A program made the position numbers and the translations under genes. This document shows positions 27,512-36,983 of a stretch of 64,000 nucleotides of DNA, in pieces. How positions within the stretch are numbered: position 1 is the stretch's first letter; the number at the start of each line of letters is the position of its first letter. The notes beneath the pieces were generated by a model. The model worked only from the letters and a program-made list of their open reading frames with translations, did no database searches and was not told the DNA's origin. Location of the stretch: the NCBI GenBank assembly GCA_964537975.1, contig CAZIDP010000006.1:62001-126000 (forward strand), written 5' to 3'. Source of the DNA: SCBR16-9 sp964537975. GTDB taxonomy: Bacteria > Hydrogenedentota > Hydrogenedentia > Hydrogenedentales > SCBR16-9.

Positions 27512-28748
27512 GATTTATTCTGATTGCTTCATAAATTGCTTTTTCATAACTTCGTTCCATGACTATATCCCAGGTATATTCAGTTTCAACTCTGGCGCGA
27601 CCTGCTTGTCCCATCTGAATACGGCGCTCTTTGTTCTCAATCAGGAATTCGAGATGATGCGCCAAAGCGGCATCATTGTTGCGGTCGTACAGAAGCCCGG
27701 TTTTTTCATGAACGACAATGTCGTTCAGACCACCAGAATTCGCGGCAATGACTGGGCGTCCTACTGCCATGGCTTCAAGTGCAACCAGGCCAAACGGCTC
27801 CTCCCATATCGAGGGAAACACGCAAATATCAGCTTTTGCATAGAGTTCGGAAACTTGCGAGGAGGGTTGCCAAGGCAACTGTTTTAGCCAGGGATAATTT
27901 AATGTTGTGTTAGAATCTGTTATCCATATTTCAAAATCATTACGGTTTAACGACAATAATTTCCCCGCTTTAATCAATATATCCAGACCTTTTGTTGGGT
28001 CGGATGCTCGGCCTGTCATCAGTACTATAATTTTCTCTTCTGGTTGGCGGCTGTCTAGAGGGCTATATTCAAATTCTTTCAAGTCAACTCCTCCTCCTGC
28101 AATTATTATATTGCTGTTGAAGTTTTCAAGGAGCTTTTTGGTGAATTGATTGTTGACTATTACGGAAGAATAACTTTCTAGTGTACTGCATAATAAATTG
28201 TAATAGGCTGATGAATAAGCGCGTGTTTTCAGATATTCATGTATATAAGGATTGGGAAATCCTGTTAGTATATTTCTCCACATCGATTTCAAAGTGCACC
28301 AGTTGCATATATTCCTGGTGTTCAAAAAATTATACTTGCAGGTAGCGCCATTTTTAAATAATCGGTAATCACGGGGACAAAAAGGTTCATATGCATAATA
28401 ACGCCCAATCTGGGGATATTCCTGTAAGGCGTGTGACAGGTGTGGTTTTACAAAAAAACTGAAGCATTGGAAAACTACATCTGGCTCATAGGCATCGATT
28501 GCCTTTTTATACTTGTTGGCAAGAGTTTTTATTGAGTAATTATCCTCATAATAAGGTATTGCTGTGCATTTAAATGAGAGTAAACTTTCATTGACTTCTT
28601 GCTCGAGAGGATTTCCTGGAATTCGCCCATAAAATAGTTCTGTTTGATGTCCCATTTTCTGCAAATGAGTAATAGTGTGGTATAAATCTAAAGGTGCACC
28701 ACCTACTGGGGGCCAAGTAAATACATGGTCTATAAATGCCAATCGCAT
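27498..28748 (-). CDS. Glycosyltransferase family 4
   Basis: The 416-residue protein is a retaining GT-B enzyme of family 4. The N-terminal acceptor domain begins LAFIDHVFTWPPVGGAPLDLY with the Gly loop. The donor domain holds IIVLMTGRASDPTKGLDILI and the EX7E motif in EEPFGLVALEAMAVGRPVIA. A Cys-rich insertion near residues 135-155 (CKYN, CNWC) is unusual and may bind a metal. It adds a sugar from a nucleotide donor, probably to the glycan exported by the neighbouring ABC system. It is on the opposite strand to the exporter operon, in a two-gene unit with the small gene overlapping its end. Confidence 0.92.
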   Translation of the reverse strand: MRLAFIDHVFTWPPVGGAPLDLYHTITHLQKMGHQTELFYGRIPGNPLEQEVNESLLSFKCTAIPYYEDNYSIKTLANKYKKAIDAYEPDVVFQCFSFFVKPHLSHALQEYPQIGRYYAYEPFCPRDYRLFKNGATCKYNFLNTRNICNWCTLKSMWRNILTGFPNPYIHEYLKTRAYSSAYYNLLCSTLESYSSVIVNNQFTKKLLENFNSNIIIAGGGVDLKEFEYSPLDSRQPEEKIIVLMTGRASDPTKGLDILIKAGKLLSLNRNDFEIWITDSNTTLNYPWLKQLPWQPSSQVSELYAKADICVFPSIWEEPFGLVALEAMAVGRPVIAANSGGLNDIVVHEKTGLLYDRNNDAALAHHLEFLIENKERRIQMGQAGRARVETEYTWDIVMERSYEKAIYEAIRINHDAQ

Positions 28749-29085
28749 TACGGTAGTTTCTCACTTATCATGCTTCAAATAATGAATTGTATATTTCTGC
28801 ATATCGGAATAAATTTTATTCGCTAAAAAATGTCAGTGACCATGATGGGTCAAGAATTAGAAGAAGTATACGGTCCTATGTAATGTCATGTAAAATCAAA
28901 AATAAAACAGATGTTCCCCAGTTTATTATTAAGCCAGAATATATTGAATGTAAGTCTTCAGGCGATTCTACGGCCCATTACAATGGCTGTCCATAAAATT
29001 ATCAGAGAATTTATGTCATGCTGCTAAAACTCAGTTTATACCATACAAGTAAATAACCCAACAATAAAGAGAGTGATATCAAAAA
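28749..29085. other. Intergenic region between GT4 and prpB
   Basis: About 337 bases. A 69-codon open frame on the plus strand (28787-28996) has no good ribosome site, no recognisable motif and an irregular composition, so I do not call it a gene. The region must carry the divergent promoters of the GT4 gene and prpB. No terminator or RNA gene is seen. Confidence 0.5.
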
Positions 29086-29970
29086 ATGGAACAAAAGTAT
29101 AAAAATAGATCGGATGAGGTGGAAGCACTTGCCATTTCACGAAACTCCCGGTTACGTACCTTGATTGCTGAAAAGACGGTGGTGTTACCGGGTGCTGTTA
29201 ATGCCTTGAGTGCAAAGCTGATTGAAAGGCAGGGATTTGATGCGGTTTATCTTTCAGGTGCTGTTTTGGCGAATTCAATTGGCGGCTTTCCTGATGTCGG
29301 ACTGATGACTCTGACGGAAGCTGCGGCTCATGCATCTTTTGTCGTAAATGCAGTTAATATTCCAGTTATCATGGATGCCGACACAGGATTTGGTGAAGTT
29401 GGGAATGTAGCACGCACGGTTCATGTTTTAGAACAATTAGGAGTCAGTGGTATTCACATTGAAGATCAAGTATTCCCAAAGCGTTGTGGACATCTGGAAG
29501 GCAAGGAATTAGTTGACTGTAGTGCGTTTTGTGAAAAAATCACCGCAGCAATTGAAGCAAAATCAGATCCAGATTTTCTCCTTATAGCCAGGACAGATGC
29601 TCGAAGTGTAGCAGGTTATGATGAGGCAGTAAAGCGGGCTCATGCGTATGTAGATGCCGGCGCAGAAGCGATTTTTCCGGAAGCATTGGTAGATAAAGCA
29701 GAATTCGAACGTTTTGCCAAAGATGTACCAGTTCCGTTGTTAGCGAATATGACTGAGTTTGGCAAGACACCTTATCTCACGGTGGAAGTATTTACTGCCT
29801 TGGGGTACAAGTTGGTTATCTTTCCAGTGTCGTTGCAACGCATAGCCATGCATGCCATGCAAAATGCATTGTCTGTTATTTATAACGACGGTACACAATC
29901 GGCACTGTTAGATCATATGCAGACACGAGATGAATTGTATGACCTGCTGAAGTATGAGGGGCGGGTTTGA
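29086..29970 (+). CDS. prpB: Methylisocitrate lyase
   Basis: The 294-residue protein belongs to the isocitrate lyase/PEP mutase barrel family. The catalytic Cys loop reads KRCGHLEGKEL, as in PrpB, and the magnesium site appears in MDADTGFG and ARTDARS. PrpB splits 2-methylisocitrate to pyruvate and succinate, the last step of the methylcitrate route for propionyl-CoA. The citrate-synthase family gene follows 42 bases downstream, supporting this role over phosphonate or oxaloacetate decarboxylase relatives. PrpD and aconitase are not in the window. Confidence 0.92.
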   Translation: MEQKYKNRSDEVEALAISRNSRLRTLIAEKTVVLPGAVNALSAKLIERQGFDAVYLSGAVLANSIGGFPDVGLMTLTEAAAHASFVVNAVNIPVIMDADTGFGEVGNVARTVHVLEQLGVSGIHIEDQVFPKRCGHLEGKELVDCSAFCEKITAAIEAKSDPDFLLIARTDARSVAGYDEAVKRAHAYVDAGAEAIFPEALVDKAEFERFAKDVPVPLLANMTEFGKTPYLTVEVFTALGYKLVIFPVSLQRIAMHAMQNALSVIYNDGTQSALLDHMQTRDELYDLLKYEGRV

Positions 29971-30012
29971 TATATGGATTGAGTGGTATTTTCAGAAAGG
30001 AGCATTAATCGT

Positions 30013-31131
30013 ATGAGTGAGACGGCCTATAGCGTGGGTCTGGAAGGTGTTGTCGCCGGTGAAACGGCTGTTTCCTGTGTAGATCAGGGGAAATTGCTGT
30101 ATCGTGGTTACACAATACAAGAACTGGCAGAAAAGGCAACCTTTGAGGAAATTGCATACCTCATGTTGTATGGTGAGCTTCCGGATGAAGATGAATTGCA
30201 GTCTATTGTTGATAGATTAGATAAATTCCGCCCCCTGCCGAAACCAGTTGTAGATGCGTTGCGCAACATCCCGGTTGAAGTTCCTATGATGGATGTGTTG
30301 CGCAGCATGATTTCGTTTTCGGCACACTTTGATCCGGTTTCCGGAAACAACGACGAATCCATTCGCCAAAGGGCACAATGGATCACAGCACAGGTTACCA
30401 GTATTATCGCAGCCCGTTTTAGATTACTCAACGGTGAAGAACCGTTAAAGCACCGACCAGGGTTAAGCCATGCTGCACAATTATTATATCAATGTCATGG
30501 GGAGGTTTCCGATGATTTAAGTGCTGAGTTGGTAGACCTGTCACTGGTGTTGTATGCAGAACATGAATTTAATGCCAGTACATTTGCTTGTCGTGTCATT
30601 TGTTCTACTGAATCTGACCTCGTATCTGCGATTGTTGGTGGTATCGGTGCTTTAAAGGGGCCTTTACACGGTGGTGCCAATGAGAAGGCAATGGAAATGC
30701 TGCTCCAGTTTAAGACACCAGAAGAAGCGGACAAGTGGTTGCATGAAGCATTTGAGAAAAAAGAAAAGATAATGGGTTTTGGGCATCGTGTGTATAAGCA
30801 TGGTGACCATCGGGCGGAAGTTCTTGATCGGAAACTCCGAAAACTGGCCCACCAAAAAGGTGCTGAAAACTGGTTGGCCATATATGATGCCATTCGCGAC
30901 CCCATGCGCAGGGAAAAGAAAATTTATCCCAATGTGGACTATCCCTGTGGACTGGTATACTACCTGCTCGGATTGCCACTTGATTTGTACACTCCCTTGT
31001 TTGTTGCGGCACGGGTGACAGGTTGGAGCGCACATTTTCTGGAACAACGTCGTAACAACCGGATTTATCGTCCGCTGTCGAATTATATCGGATATGCTGA
31101 ACGTGCTGTTCCAGCGATAGATGAACGATAA
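30013..31131 (+). CDS. prpC: 2-methylcitrate synthase / citrate synthase
   Basis: The 372-residue protein is a type II citrate synthase relative of the short kind. Catalytic His residues are in GPLHGGANE and GFGHRVYK, and the catalytic Asp region lies in the NVDYPCG segment. The N-terminal GLEGVVAGETAVSCVDQ and GYTIQELAE blocks are typical of methylcitrate synthases and of Gram-positive-like citrate synthases. With prpB beside it, condensation of propionyl-CoA with oxaloacetate is the likely reaction, though dual activity with acetyl-CoA is common. ATG 30013 is chosen because GAAAGGAG (29995-30002) lies ten bases before it; an ATG-like start 30 bases earlier has none. A strong terminator follows. 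Confidence 0.9.
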   Translation: MSETAYSVGLEGVVAGETAVSCVDQGKLLYRGYTIQELAEKATFEEIAYLMLYGELPDEDELQSIVDRLDKFRPLPKPVVDALRNIPVEVPMMDVLRSMISFSAHFDPVSGNNDESIRQRAQWITAQVTSIIAARFRLLNGEEPLKHRPGLSHAAQLLYQCHGEVSDDLSAELVDLSLVLYAEHEFNASTFACRVICSTESDLVSAIVGGIGALKGPLHGGANEKAMEMLLQFKTPEEADKWLHEAFEKKEKIMGFGHRVYKHGDHRAEVLDRKLRKLAHQKGAENWLAIYDAIRDPMRREKKIYPNVDYPCGLVYYLLGLPLDLYTPLFVAARVTGWSAHFLEQRRNNRIYRPLSNYIGYAERAVPAIDER

Positions 31132-31180
31132 GAGGAATTAGTTTTAAAAGTATTTTATAGAAATTAAAAAACTTTATGAA

Positions 31181-31218
31181 AAAAGCGCACGTTTTCAACT
31201 TGGAGAACGTGCGCTTTT
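31181..31218. terminator. Bidirectional Rho-independent terminator between prpC and gyrA
   Basis: Perfect 13-bp arms AAAAGCGCACGTT (31181-31193) and AACGTGCGCTTTT (31206-31218) with a 12-base loop. The arms themselves supply T tracts on both strands, so it can end the convergent prpC and gyrA transcripts. Confidence 0.92.
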
Positions 31219-31277
31219 ATACATTCATCTGCTGCTTCTATTCAGGCTAAGTATTCGTATCAGGGATTGCTTTCGCT

Positions 31278-33839
31278 TCATTCATCTTCTAATGGATTCC
31301 CCTCTTCGTCATAAAGAAGTTCATCGTCTTCATTTTCTTCGAAATTGTTGTTTTCAGTGGTGCTGTTGGTGCCTGTTATTGACTCCAGACCTTCGGTGAC
31401 ACTTTCTTCAATTTTATCTGCGATAGCACGTGCGACCGCGCTGACTTTGGCGCTTTCGCTTAAATTCATCAGCCGGACACCTTGGGTGTTTCGGCCAATG
31501 ACGCGGAAGTCTTTGACCGGTGTACGCATGGTGACACCGTCGGTAGCTACGACAACGATCTCGTCATCATCATTAACGGTCAGCATGCCAACAACGGTGC
31601 CATTTCTATCAGAAGTTTTGATGTTGATGATTCCACTACCCCCACGGTGTTGCAGTCGGTAATCACCTACTTTGGTGCGTTTCCCAAATCCATTTTCTGT
31701 GACATTGAGAACGGTCATTTCATCGTCGCCCAACGAAACCCCAACAACATAATCATTATCAGACAGACGGATGCCGCGCACCCCTTGTGCTGTTCTACCC
31801 ACCGGGTTCACATCACGTTCAGGAAAACGAATGGCCATACCGTTGTGTGTAGCAATGAGTATATTATCTTTTCCTGATGTGATTTGTGTGGCAATCAACT
31901 CATCATCGGATTGTAATGTGATGGCAATAATACCGTTTTGCCGAGGATTGCTGAATGCTTTCAGGAATGTCTTTTTGACCGTACCTTGCCTGGTTACCAT
32001 GAAAATATAATTTTCTTCTTGTAAATCACGGACTGGTAGTACAGTCGATACATTTTCGCCTTTTTCAAGACTCAACACATTAATAATTGCCCGGCCCTGT
32101 GCCTGGCGGCTCGCTTTGGGCAATTCATGCACTTTACGCCAATAGACCTTACCCAGATTGGTAAAGAACAACAAGTACTGATGCGCTGAGGCAATAAACA
32201 GGTCTTTTACAAAATCAGCTTCCTTGGTGGCCATGCCATTAATTCCACGCCCACCACGCCGTTGCTTGCGATAAGTGTCAACTGGAAGACGCTTGATATA
32301 CCCTCCATTAGTGATAGTTACCACCATATTTTCATCGGCAATCAAATCCTCGAGTTGAAAATCCCCTTCACTCTCAAGAATTTCAGTACGACGCTCATCG
32401 CCATATTTTTCACGGACTGCTTCTATCTCTTTACGGACTTCAGCAAGGATGGTCTTGTCACTGGACAAAATGTGCCGTAAGCGTTCAATTTCTTTCAGTA
32501 AATCAGCATACTCCAGTTCTAATTTCTCGCGTTCGAGACCGGTCAGGCTGCGTAAGCGCATCGCTAGTATTGCGTTTGCCTGAGGCACAGAAAAATCGAA
32601 GCGTTCTATCAGACGACGATTGGCTTCTTCTGAGTCGTTTGAACTGCGAATGATAGCAATCACCTCATCGATACTGTCGATAGCCCGAAGAAAGCCCTCC
32701 ACAATATGTGCCCGAGCTTCCGCTTTCTCCAGCTCAAAACGACATCTCCGCTCTACAATTTCAGCCCTGTGCGCGACATAGTAGTGAATCATCTCTTTCA
32801 GATTCAGGACTCTGGGCTGATTGTTTACCAAGGCCAACATGATTACACTGGCGGTTGATTGTAATTGTGTGTGCTTGTAGAGCTGGTTCAGGACTACTTG
32901 TGGTTCTTCGCCTTTCTTGAGCTCAATAACCAAACGCATGCCGTCTTTATCAGACTCGTCTCTGAGGTCGGAAATGCCATCAATAGTTTTTTCGTGCACC
33001 AGACGTGCTATAGTCTCAATCAGGTTGGTTTTATTTATCTGGTAGGGGATTTCCTGAACAATCAGGCTTTCTCTGCCACTTTCCTTTTTAACCTCAACAG
33101 CAATTTTTGCACGAACACGAATGCGACCGCGTCCTGTGGTAAAGGCCTGGTGAATACCCGCACGACCACAAATAATACCGCCGGTAGGAAAATCCGGCCC
33201 TTTTACAAAACGCATCAGATTTATAGTGGTTGCTTCGGGGTTATCAATGTAATACATTATCGCATTGCAAACTTCGGTTAAATTGTGCGGTGGACAACTG
33301 GTTGCCATTCCCACAGCAATTCCGTAAGAGCCATTGACCAACAAGTTGGGTATGGCTGATGGTAGTACAGCGGGCTCATGCTCACGCCCATCGTAATTTT
33401 CGACCATATCGACTGTATTCTTGTCAATATGGGCAAGCATTTCCGATGTTATGGCTTCCATGCGTGATTCGGTATACCGCATGGCTGCTGGACTGTCACC
33501 ATCTATGGAGCCAAAGTTACCTTGCCCATTCACAAGAGGATAACGCATATTCCAAGGTTGTGCCATCCGCACCAGTGTGTCGTATATAGCACCGTCACCA
33601 TGTGGATGATATTTACCCATAGTCTCACCGACAATAGCGGCCGATTTGCGAAATGGCCGATTATGAGCCAGGTTCAACTCATTCATGGCATACAATATGC
33701 GACGGTGAACAGGCTTTAATCCGTCGCGTACGTCCGGTAGTGCTCTGCTTACGATTACACTCATGGAATACTCCATGAATGATGTTTGCATTTCTTGTTC
33801 TATCGTCGTAGGCTTGATTTGTTCGTTTTCCGTAGCCAT
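31278..33839 (-). CDS. gyrA: DNA gyrase subunit A
   Basis: The 853-residue protein is a complete GyrA. The breakage-reunion domain carries the catalytic Tyr in AAMRYTESR, and the C-terminal beta-pinwheel carries the GyrA box QRRGGRG, which separates gyrase from topoisomerase IV. The quinolone-resistance region reads HPHGDGAIYDTLVRM: the position of E. coli Ser83 is Gly here, while Asp87 is kept. With GyrB it introduces negative supercoils using ATP. The tail is acidic (EENEDDELLYDEEG), as often seen. AGAGGATAAT precedes the ATG. gyrB lies 113 bases upstream on the same strand. Confidence 0.98.
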   Translation of the reverse strand: MATENEQIKPTTIEQEMQTSFMEYSMSVIVSRALPDVRDGLKPVHRRILYAMNELNLAHNRPFRKSAAIVGETMGKYHPHGDGAIYDTLVRMAQPWNMRYPLVNGQGNFGSIDGDSPAAMRYTESRMEAITSEMLAHIDKNTVDMVENYDGREHEPAVLPSAIPNLLVNGSYGIAVGMATSCPPHNLTEVCNAIMYYIDNPEATTINLMRFVKGPDFPTGGIICGRAGIHQAFTTGRGRIRVRAKIAVEVKKESGRESLIVQEIPYQINKTNLIETIARLVHEKTIDGISDLRDESDKDGMRLVIELKKGEEPQVVLNQLYKHTQLQSTASVIMLALVNNQPRVLNLKEMIHYYVAHRAEIVERRCRFELEKAEARAHIVEGFLRAIDSIDEVIAIIRSSNDSEEANRRLIERFDFSVPQANAILAMRLRSLTGLEREKLELEYADLLKEIERLRHILSSDKTILAEVRKEIEAVREKYGDERRTEILESEGDFQLEDLIADENMVVTITNGGYIKRLPVDTYRKQRRGGRGINGMATKEADFVKDLFIASAHQYLLFFTNLGKVYWRKVHELPKASRQAQGRAIINVLSLEKGENVSTVLPVRDLQEENYIFMVTRQGTVKKTFLKAFSNPRQNGIIAITLQSDDELIATQITSGKDNILIATHNGMAIRFPERDVNPVGRTAQGVRGIRLSDNDYVVGVSLGDDEMTVLNVTENGFGKRTKVGDYRLQHRGGSGIINIKTSDRNGTVVGMLTVNDDDEIVVVATDGVTMRTPVKDFRVIGRNTQGVRLMNLSESAKVSAVARAIADKIEESVTEGLESITGTNSTTENNNFEENEDDELLYDEEGNPLEDE

Positions 33840-33952
33840 ATTATCCTCTGTTATTTCATCCAGCTGTCAATATCCCCTGATAGGGATAGTCGAGCCGGGT
33901 TGTTCCGCCTAAAATTTGTGCGGTGTATATATCTTATTATTACAGCTTTATC

Positions 33953-36400
33953 TCATACATCCAGATTTTCAACTTCTGGTGCATGTTTTTCGATGAATTG
34001 TCGACGTGGTTCAACCAAATCACCCATCAATGTGACAAATATATCGTCAGCCGCTGTTTCATCTTCTGCTGTTACTGACAATAAGATGCGATTCCTGGGG
34101 TCCATCGTTGTTTCAAGAAGCTGATCGGGGTTCATTTCACCCAGCCCCTTATAACGCTGAATCGTTATACCCTTACGGCCATGTTCCATTAAGAAATTGC
34201 GAAGCTCAAGCAGGTTGTCGGTCTCAAACAGTACCTCCCCTGTATTTTTCTCTTTGGAAGTTACTTTGTAAGGTGGTGAACCCAGTGCGGATAGTGGTTC
34301 CATGTGGCTTAGTAGCGCAGAAAATTCATGACTCCGGAAAAAGGCCAAATCAATTTCATTGGCTTGGCGGACGCGGCGCATATGGCCATTACCGTTACCA
34401 TTTCCGTTGCCATGGATGTTATCTTCAGGTTCAATATTCTCACCCAGTTCAGTTTGTACTTCAGCTGTATTGATCAACTCCATTTCCAACCCAAACAGGT
34501 CTTGCAATTCTATGGCTGATATTGAATCGGGGTTCAGATATTTTTCCCGCGGTAGTTCGAGACATTTATTTAATACATCTTCTGCTACGCCATAAATGCG
34601 AAAAAGGCGCATCACCATTTTTTCACGTTCCATCGCTGCCTGGATACCACGAGTCAGCGTTTTTAAAGGTATGGATACACCATTTTCCGAATCACTTGCT
34701 GTTACCTTTGCTGAGTCGAGTACCAAATCAAAAATATGCCTTTCAAATTCAGCCTCGGTGCGCTTGTAAACGGATGATTTCCCTTTTTTGATTTGGTATA
34801 GCGGAGGCTGAGCGATGTATAGGTGACCACGCCGGATTAATTCTGGCATCTGACGGTAGAAGAAAGTTAACAAAAGAGTACGTATGTGCGAACCATCCAC
34901 ATCGGCATCGGTCATTATGATGATTTTATGGTAACGCAAGTTCTCGATGTTGAATTCTTCTTTGCCAAATCCAATACCCAAGGTTGTAATCAATGAGCGA
35001 ATTTCATTATTACCCAAAATTTTATCAATACGGGCCTTTTCTACATTGAGTACTTTTCCCCTGAGTGGGAGTATGGCCTGGTATCGACGATCACGGCCCT
35101 GTTTGGCAGAACCGCCGGCACTGTCACCCTCAACAATAAACAATTCACATTGTGCCGGGTCCCGCTCTGAGCAATCTGCCAATTTTGCGGCTTGTCCCAT
35201 GCTGTCAAGTACGCCCTTACGCCGGGTTAAATCCCGCGCCTTGCGTGCTGCTTCCCGCGCTCTGGCTGCCTCAATTGTTTTGTTGATAACCCTGTTGGCT
35301 ATAGTCGGATTTTCTTCAAAATAGGTTTGTAACCCCTCATATACCAGCGAGTTCACAATACCGGCAACTTCACTGTTGCCCAGCTTCATCTTGGTCTGAC
35401 CTTCAAACTGCGGGTTTTGTACCCGTACGGAAATAATTGCTGTCAGTCCTTCACGAGCATCTTCTCCGCTGATTGTAGTGTTGGTTTTTTTAAATAGATT
35501 ATTCTTCTTCGCGTAATCGTTCAAACTTCTGGTTAATGCAGTACGAAAACCGCTCAGGTGCGTACCGCCTTCATAGGTATTGATATTGTTTGCAAAGCAG
35601 GTAACGGTTTCATTGTAGGATGTGGTGTATTGAAGAGCCACTTCAATTTCTACATCGTCTCGCATGGCTTCCATATAAATAGCTTTACTGTGCAGCGCTT
35701 CTTTGTTGCGGTTCAAATACTTTACATATTCCTGAATCCCCCCTTTATACTCCAATACTTTGGCTTCTTCATCTGAGCGTTCATCTTCATAGATTACTTT
35801 GATGCCCCGATTCAAGAATGCCAACTCGCGCAGACGTACCATAAGGGTTTCGGAATTATAAACTGTATCTTCAAAAATTTCAGAGTCCGGGAGAAAGGTT
35901 ATTTTCGTGCCGGTCTGTTTTGTCTTGCCCCTTGTTTCCAGCTTGCCTCTTGGCACACCTCTGTCAAAGGCCATAAACCAAACCTGCCCATCGCGACGCA
36001 CTTCCGCTTCCAGCCACTTGGATAACGCATTCACGCAGGATATACCAACGCCGTGTAGCCCTCCAGAAACCTTGTAACTGCCCTTGTCGAACTTACCTCC
36101 GGCATGCAGTACGGTCATCACAACTTCCAATGCGCTTTTTTTATACTTTGGCATGGTATCTACTGGTACACCACGCCCATTATCTTCTACTGTTACGCTG
36201 TTGTCGATATGAATAGTAACTTTAATGGCGTTGCAATATCCGGCCAGTGCTTCATCGATACTATTGTCAACTGCTTCATATACAAGATGGTGGAGCCCAC
36301 GTACACCGGTATCCCCAATATACATCGCGGGGCGCTTACGGACAGCGCTTAACCCTTCCAATACTTGAATAGATTCAGCTTTATAATCATTGTTGGACAT
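33953..36400 (-). CDS. gyrB: DNA gyrase subunit B
   Basis: The 815-residue protein has the GHKL ATPase domain (EAVDNSIDEALAGYC, then DNGRGVPVD and GGLHGVG), the transducer domain, and the TOPRIM domain with EGDSAGGSAKQGRDR and DADVDGSHIRTLL. The C-terminal RYKGLGEMNPDQLLETTMDP block is also intact. An insertion between TOPRIM and the tail contains the low-complexity run HGNGNGNGNGH. The start at 36400 is preceded by GAGGAA at a proper distance; the ATG six bases earlier is too close to it. A good sigma70-like promoter lies 54-82 bases upstream. It is the first gene of the gyrB-gyrA unit. Confidence 0.97.
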   Translation of the reverse strand: MSNNDYKAESIQVLEGLSAVRKRPAMYIGDTGVRGLHHLVYEAVDNSIDEALAGYCNAIKVTIHIDNSVTVEDNGRGVPVDTMPKYKKSALEVVMTVLHAGGKFDKGSYKVSGGLHGVGISCVNALSKWLEAEVRRDGQVWFMAFDRGVPRGKLETRGKTKQTGTKITFLPDSEIFEDTVYNSETLMVRLRELAFLNRGIKVIYEDERSDEEAKVLEYKGGIQEYVKYLNRNKEALHSKAIYMEAMRDDVEIEVALQYTTSYNETVTCFANNINTYEGGTHLSGFRTALTRSLNDYAKKNNLFKKTNTTISGEDAREGLTAIISVRVQNPQFEGQTKMKLGNSEVAGIVNSLVYEGLQTYFEENPTIANRVINKTIEAARAREAARKARDLTRRKGVLDSMGQAAKLADCSERDPAQCELFIVEGDSAGGSAKQGRDRRYQAILPLRGKVLNVEKARIDKILGNNEIRSLITTLGIGFGKEEFNIENLRYHKIIIMTDADVDGSHIRTLLLTFFYRQMPELIRRGHLYIAQPPLYQIKKGKSSVYKRTEAEFERHIFDLVLDSAKVTASDSENGVSIPLKTLTRGIQAAMEREKMVMRLFRIYGVAEDVLNKCLELPREKYLNPDSISAIELQDLFGLEMELINTAEVQTELGENIEPEDNIHGNGNGNGNGHMRRVRQANEIDLAFFRSHEFSALLSHMEPLSALGSPPYKVTSKEKNTGEVLFETDNLLELRNFLMEHGRKGITIQRYKGLGEMNPDQLLETTMDPRNRILLSVTAEDETAADDIFVTLMGDLVEPRRQFIEKHAPEVENLDV

Positions 36401-36453
36401 AAACATTTCCTCATGTTGGTCGAGAGAAGAGAGTGCCGTTGGAAGGCTTGTGC

Positions 36454-36482
36454 AGTATAGCAAAATGGGCAGATAAAAGCAA
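36454..36482 (-). promoter_or_regulatory. Sigma70-type promoter of gyrB
   Basis: On the minus strand TTGCTT (36477-36482) and TATACT (36454-36459) are separated by 17 bases, about 54 bases before the gyrB start codon. Confidence 0.6.
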
Positions 36483-36983
36483 GAATCACACCATATTTAA
36501 GGCTTCATAAGTCCTTGAAATACAGTATCTTGTGTATGATCGCCATTTAAATAAAAACATGACTTCGTGTCATTAGCGTTCCATCGAATGCAGATATCCA
36601 TTTAGCGTATTTCGTATTTTCTGTGAATGTGTAGGGTTGAAATTTTCAGATTCGATGAGTGCCTGTGCTTGTTTCAAGGAGCTGAATAAAGATAGTGTGG
36701 CAAGATAGCTGCATGACCAGAAAATGAAAAAGTTTTGTCGTATTTATGGTATGTCTGAATAACATACAAAGGTGAAAACATATCTGTTCAAGTCAAAACA
36801 TTTCAATCTTTGGTCGATTTATAATATTTGGTCTCGGGCTTGTAAGAATACCATATCGTAAGTATCTTTGGGCATGGTTGGTGCATGCAAAAACCTTGGC
36901 AATATACCGGTGCTATTGATAGCCTGGTGTTCATGCTTACACAATATGGCGATAACTGTTAGTTGGTGATATAACAATAATCG
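36483..36983 (-). other. 500-base gap between the chemoreceptor gene and gyrB, possible decayed coding remnant
   Basis: No intact gene is seen. On the minus strand two stretches stay open without a start codon. One continues in frame after the chemoreceptor stop for about 55 codons (to about 36816; includes HAPTMPKDTYDMVF). The other covers 36573-36743 (ends IRNTLNGYLHSMER). Their composition looks protein-like, so they may be remains of a lost gene, but chance cannot be excluded. No terminator for the chemoreceptor gene is evident. Confidence 0.3.

Noticed and set aside
28787..28996. 69-codon open frame between the GT4 and prpB genes
   Set aside because: No ribosome site, no motif and irregular composition; likely chance.
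30108..31198. Several long open frames on the minus strand across prpC
   Set aside because: They mirror the clear citrate synthase frame and have no recognisable domain or start site.
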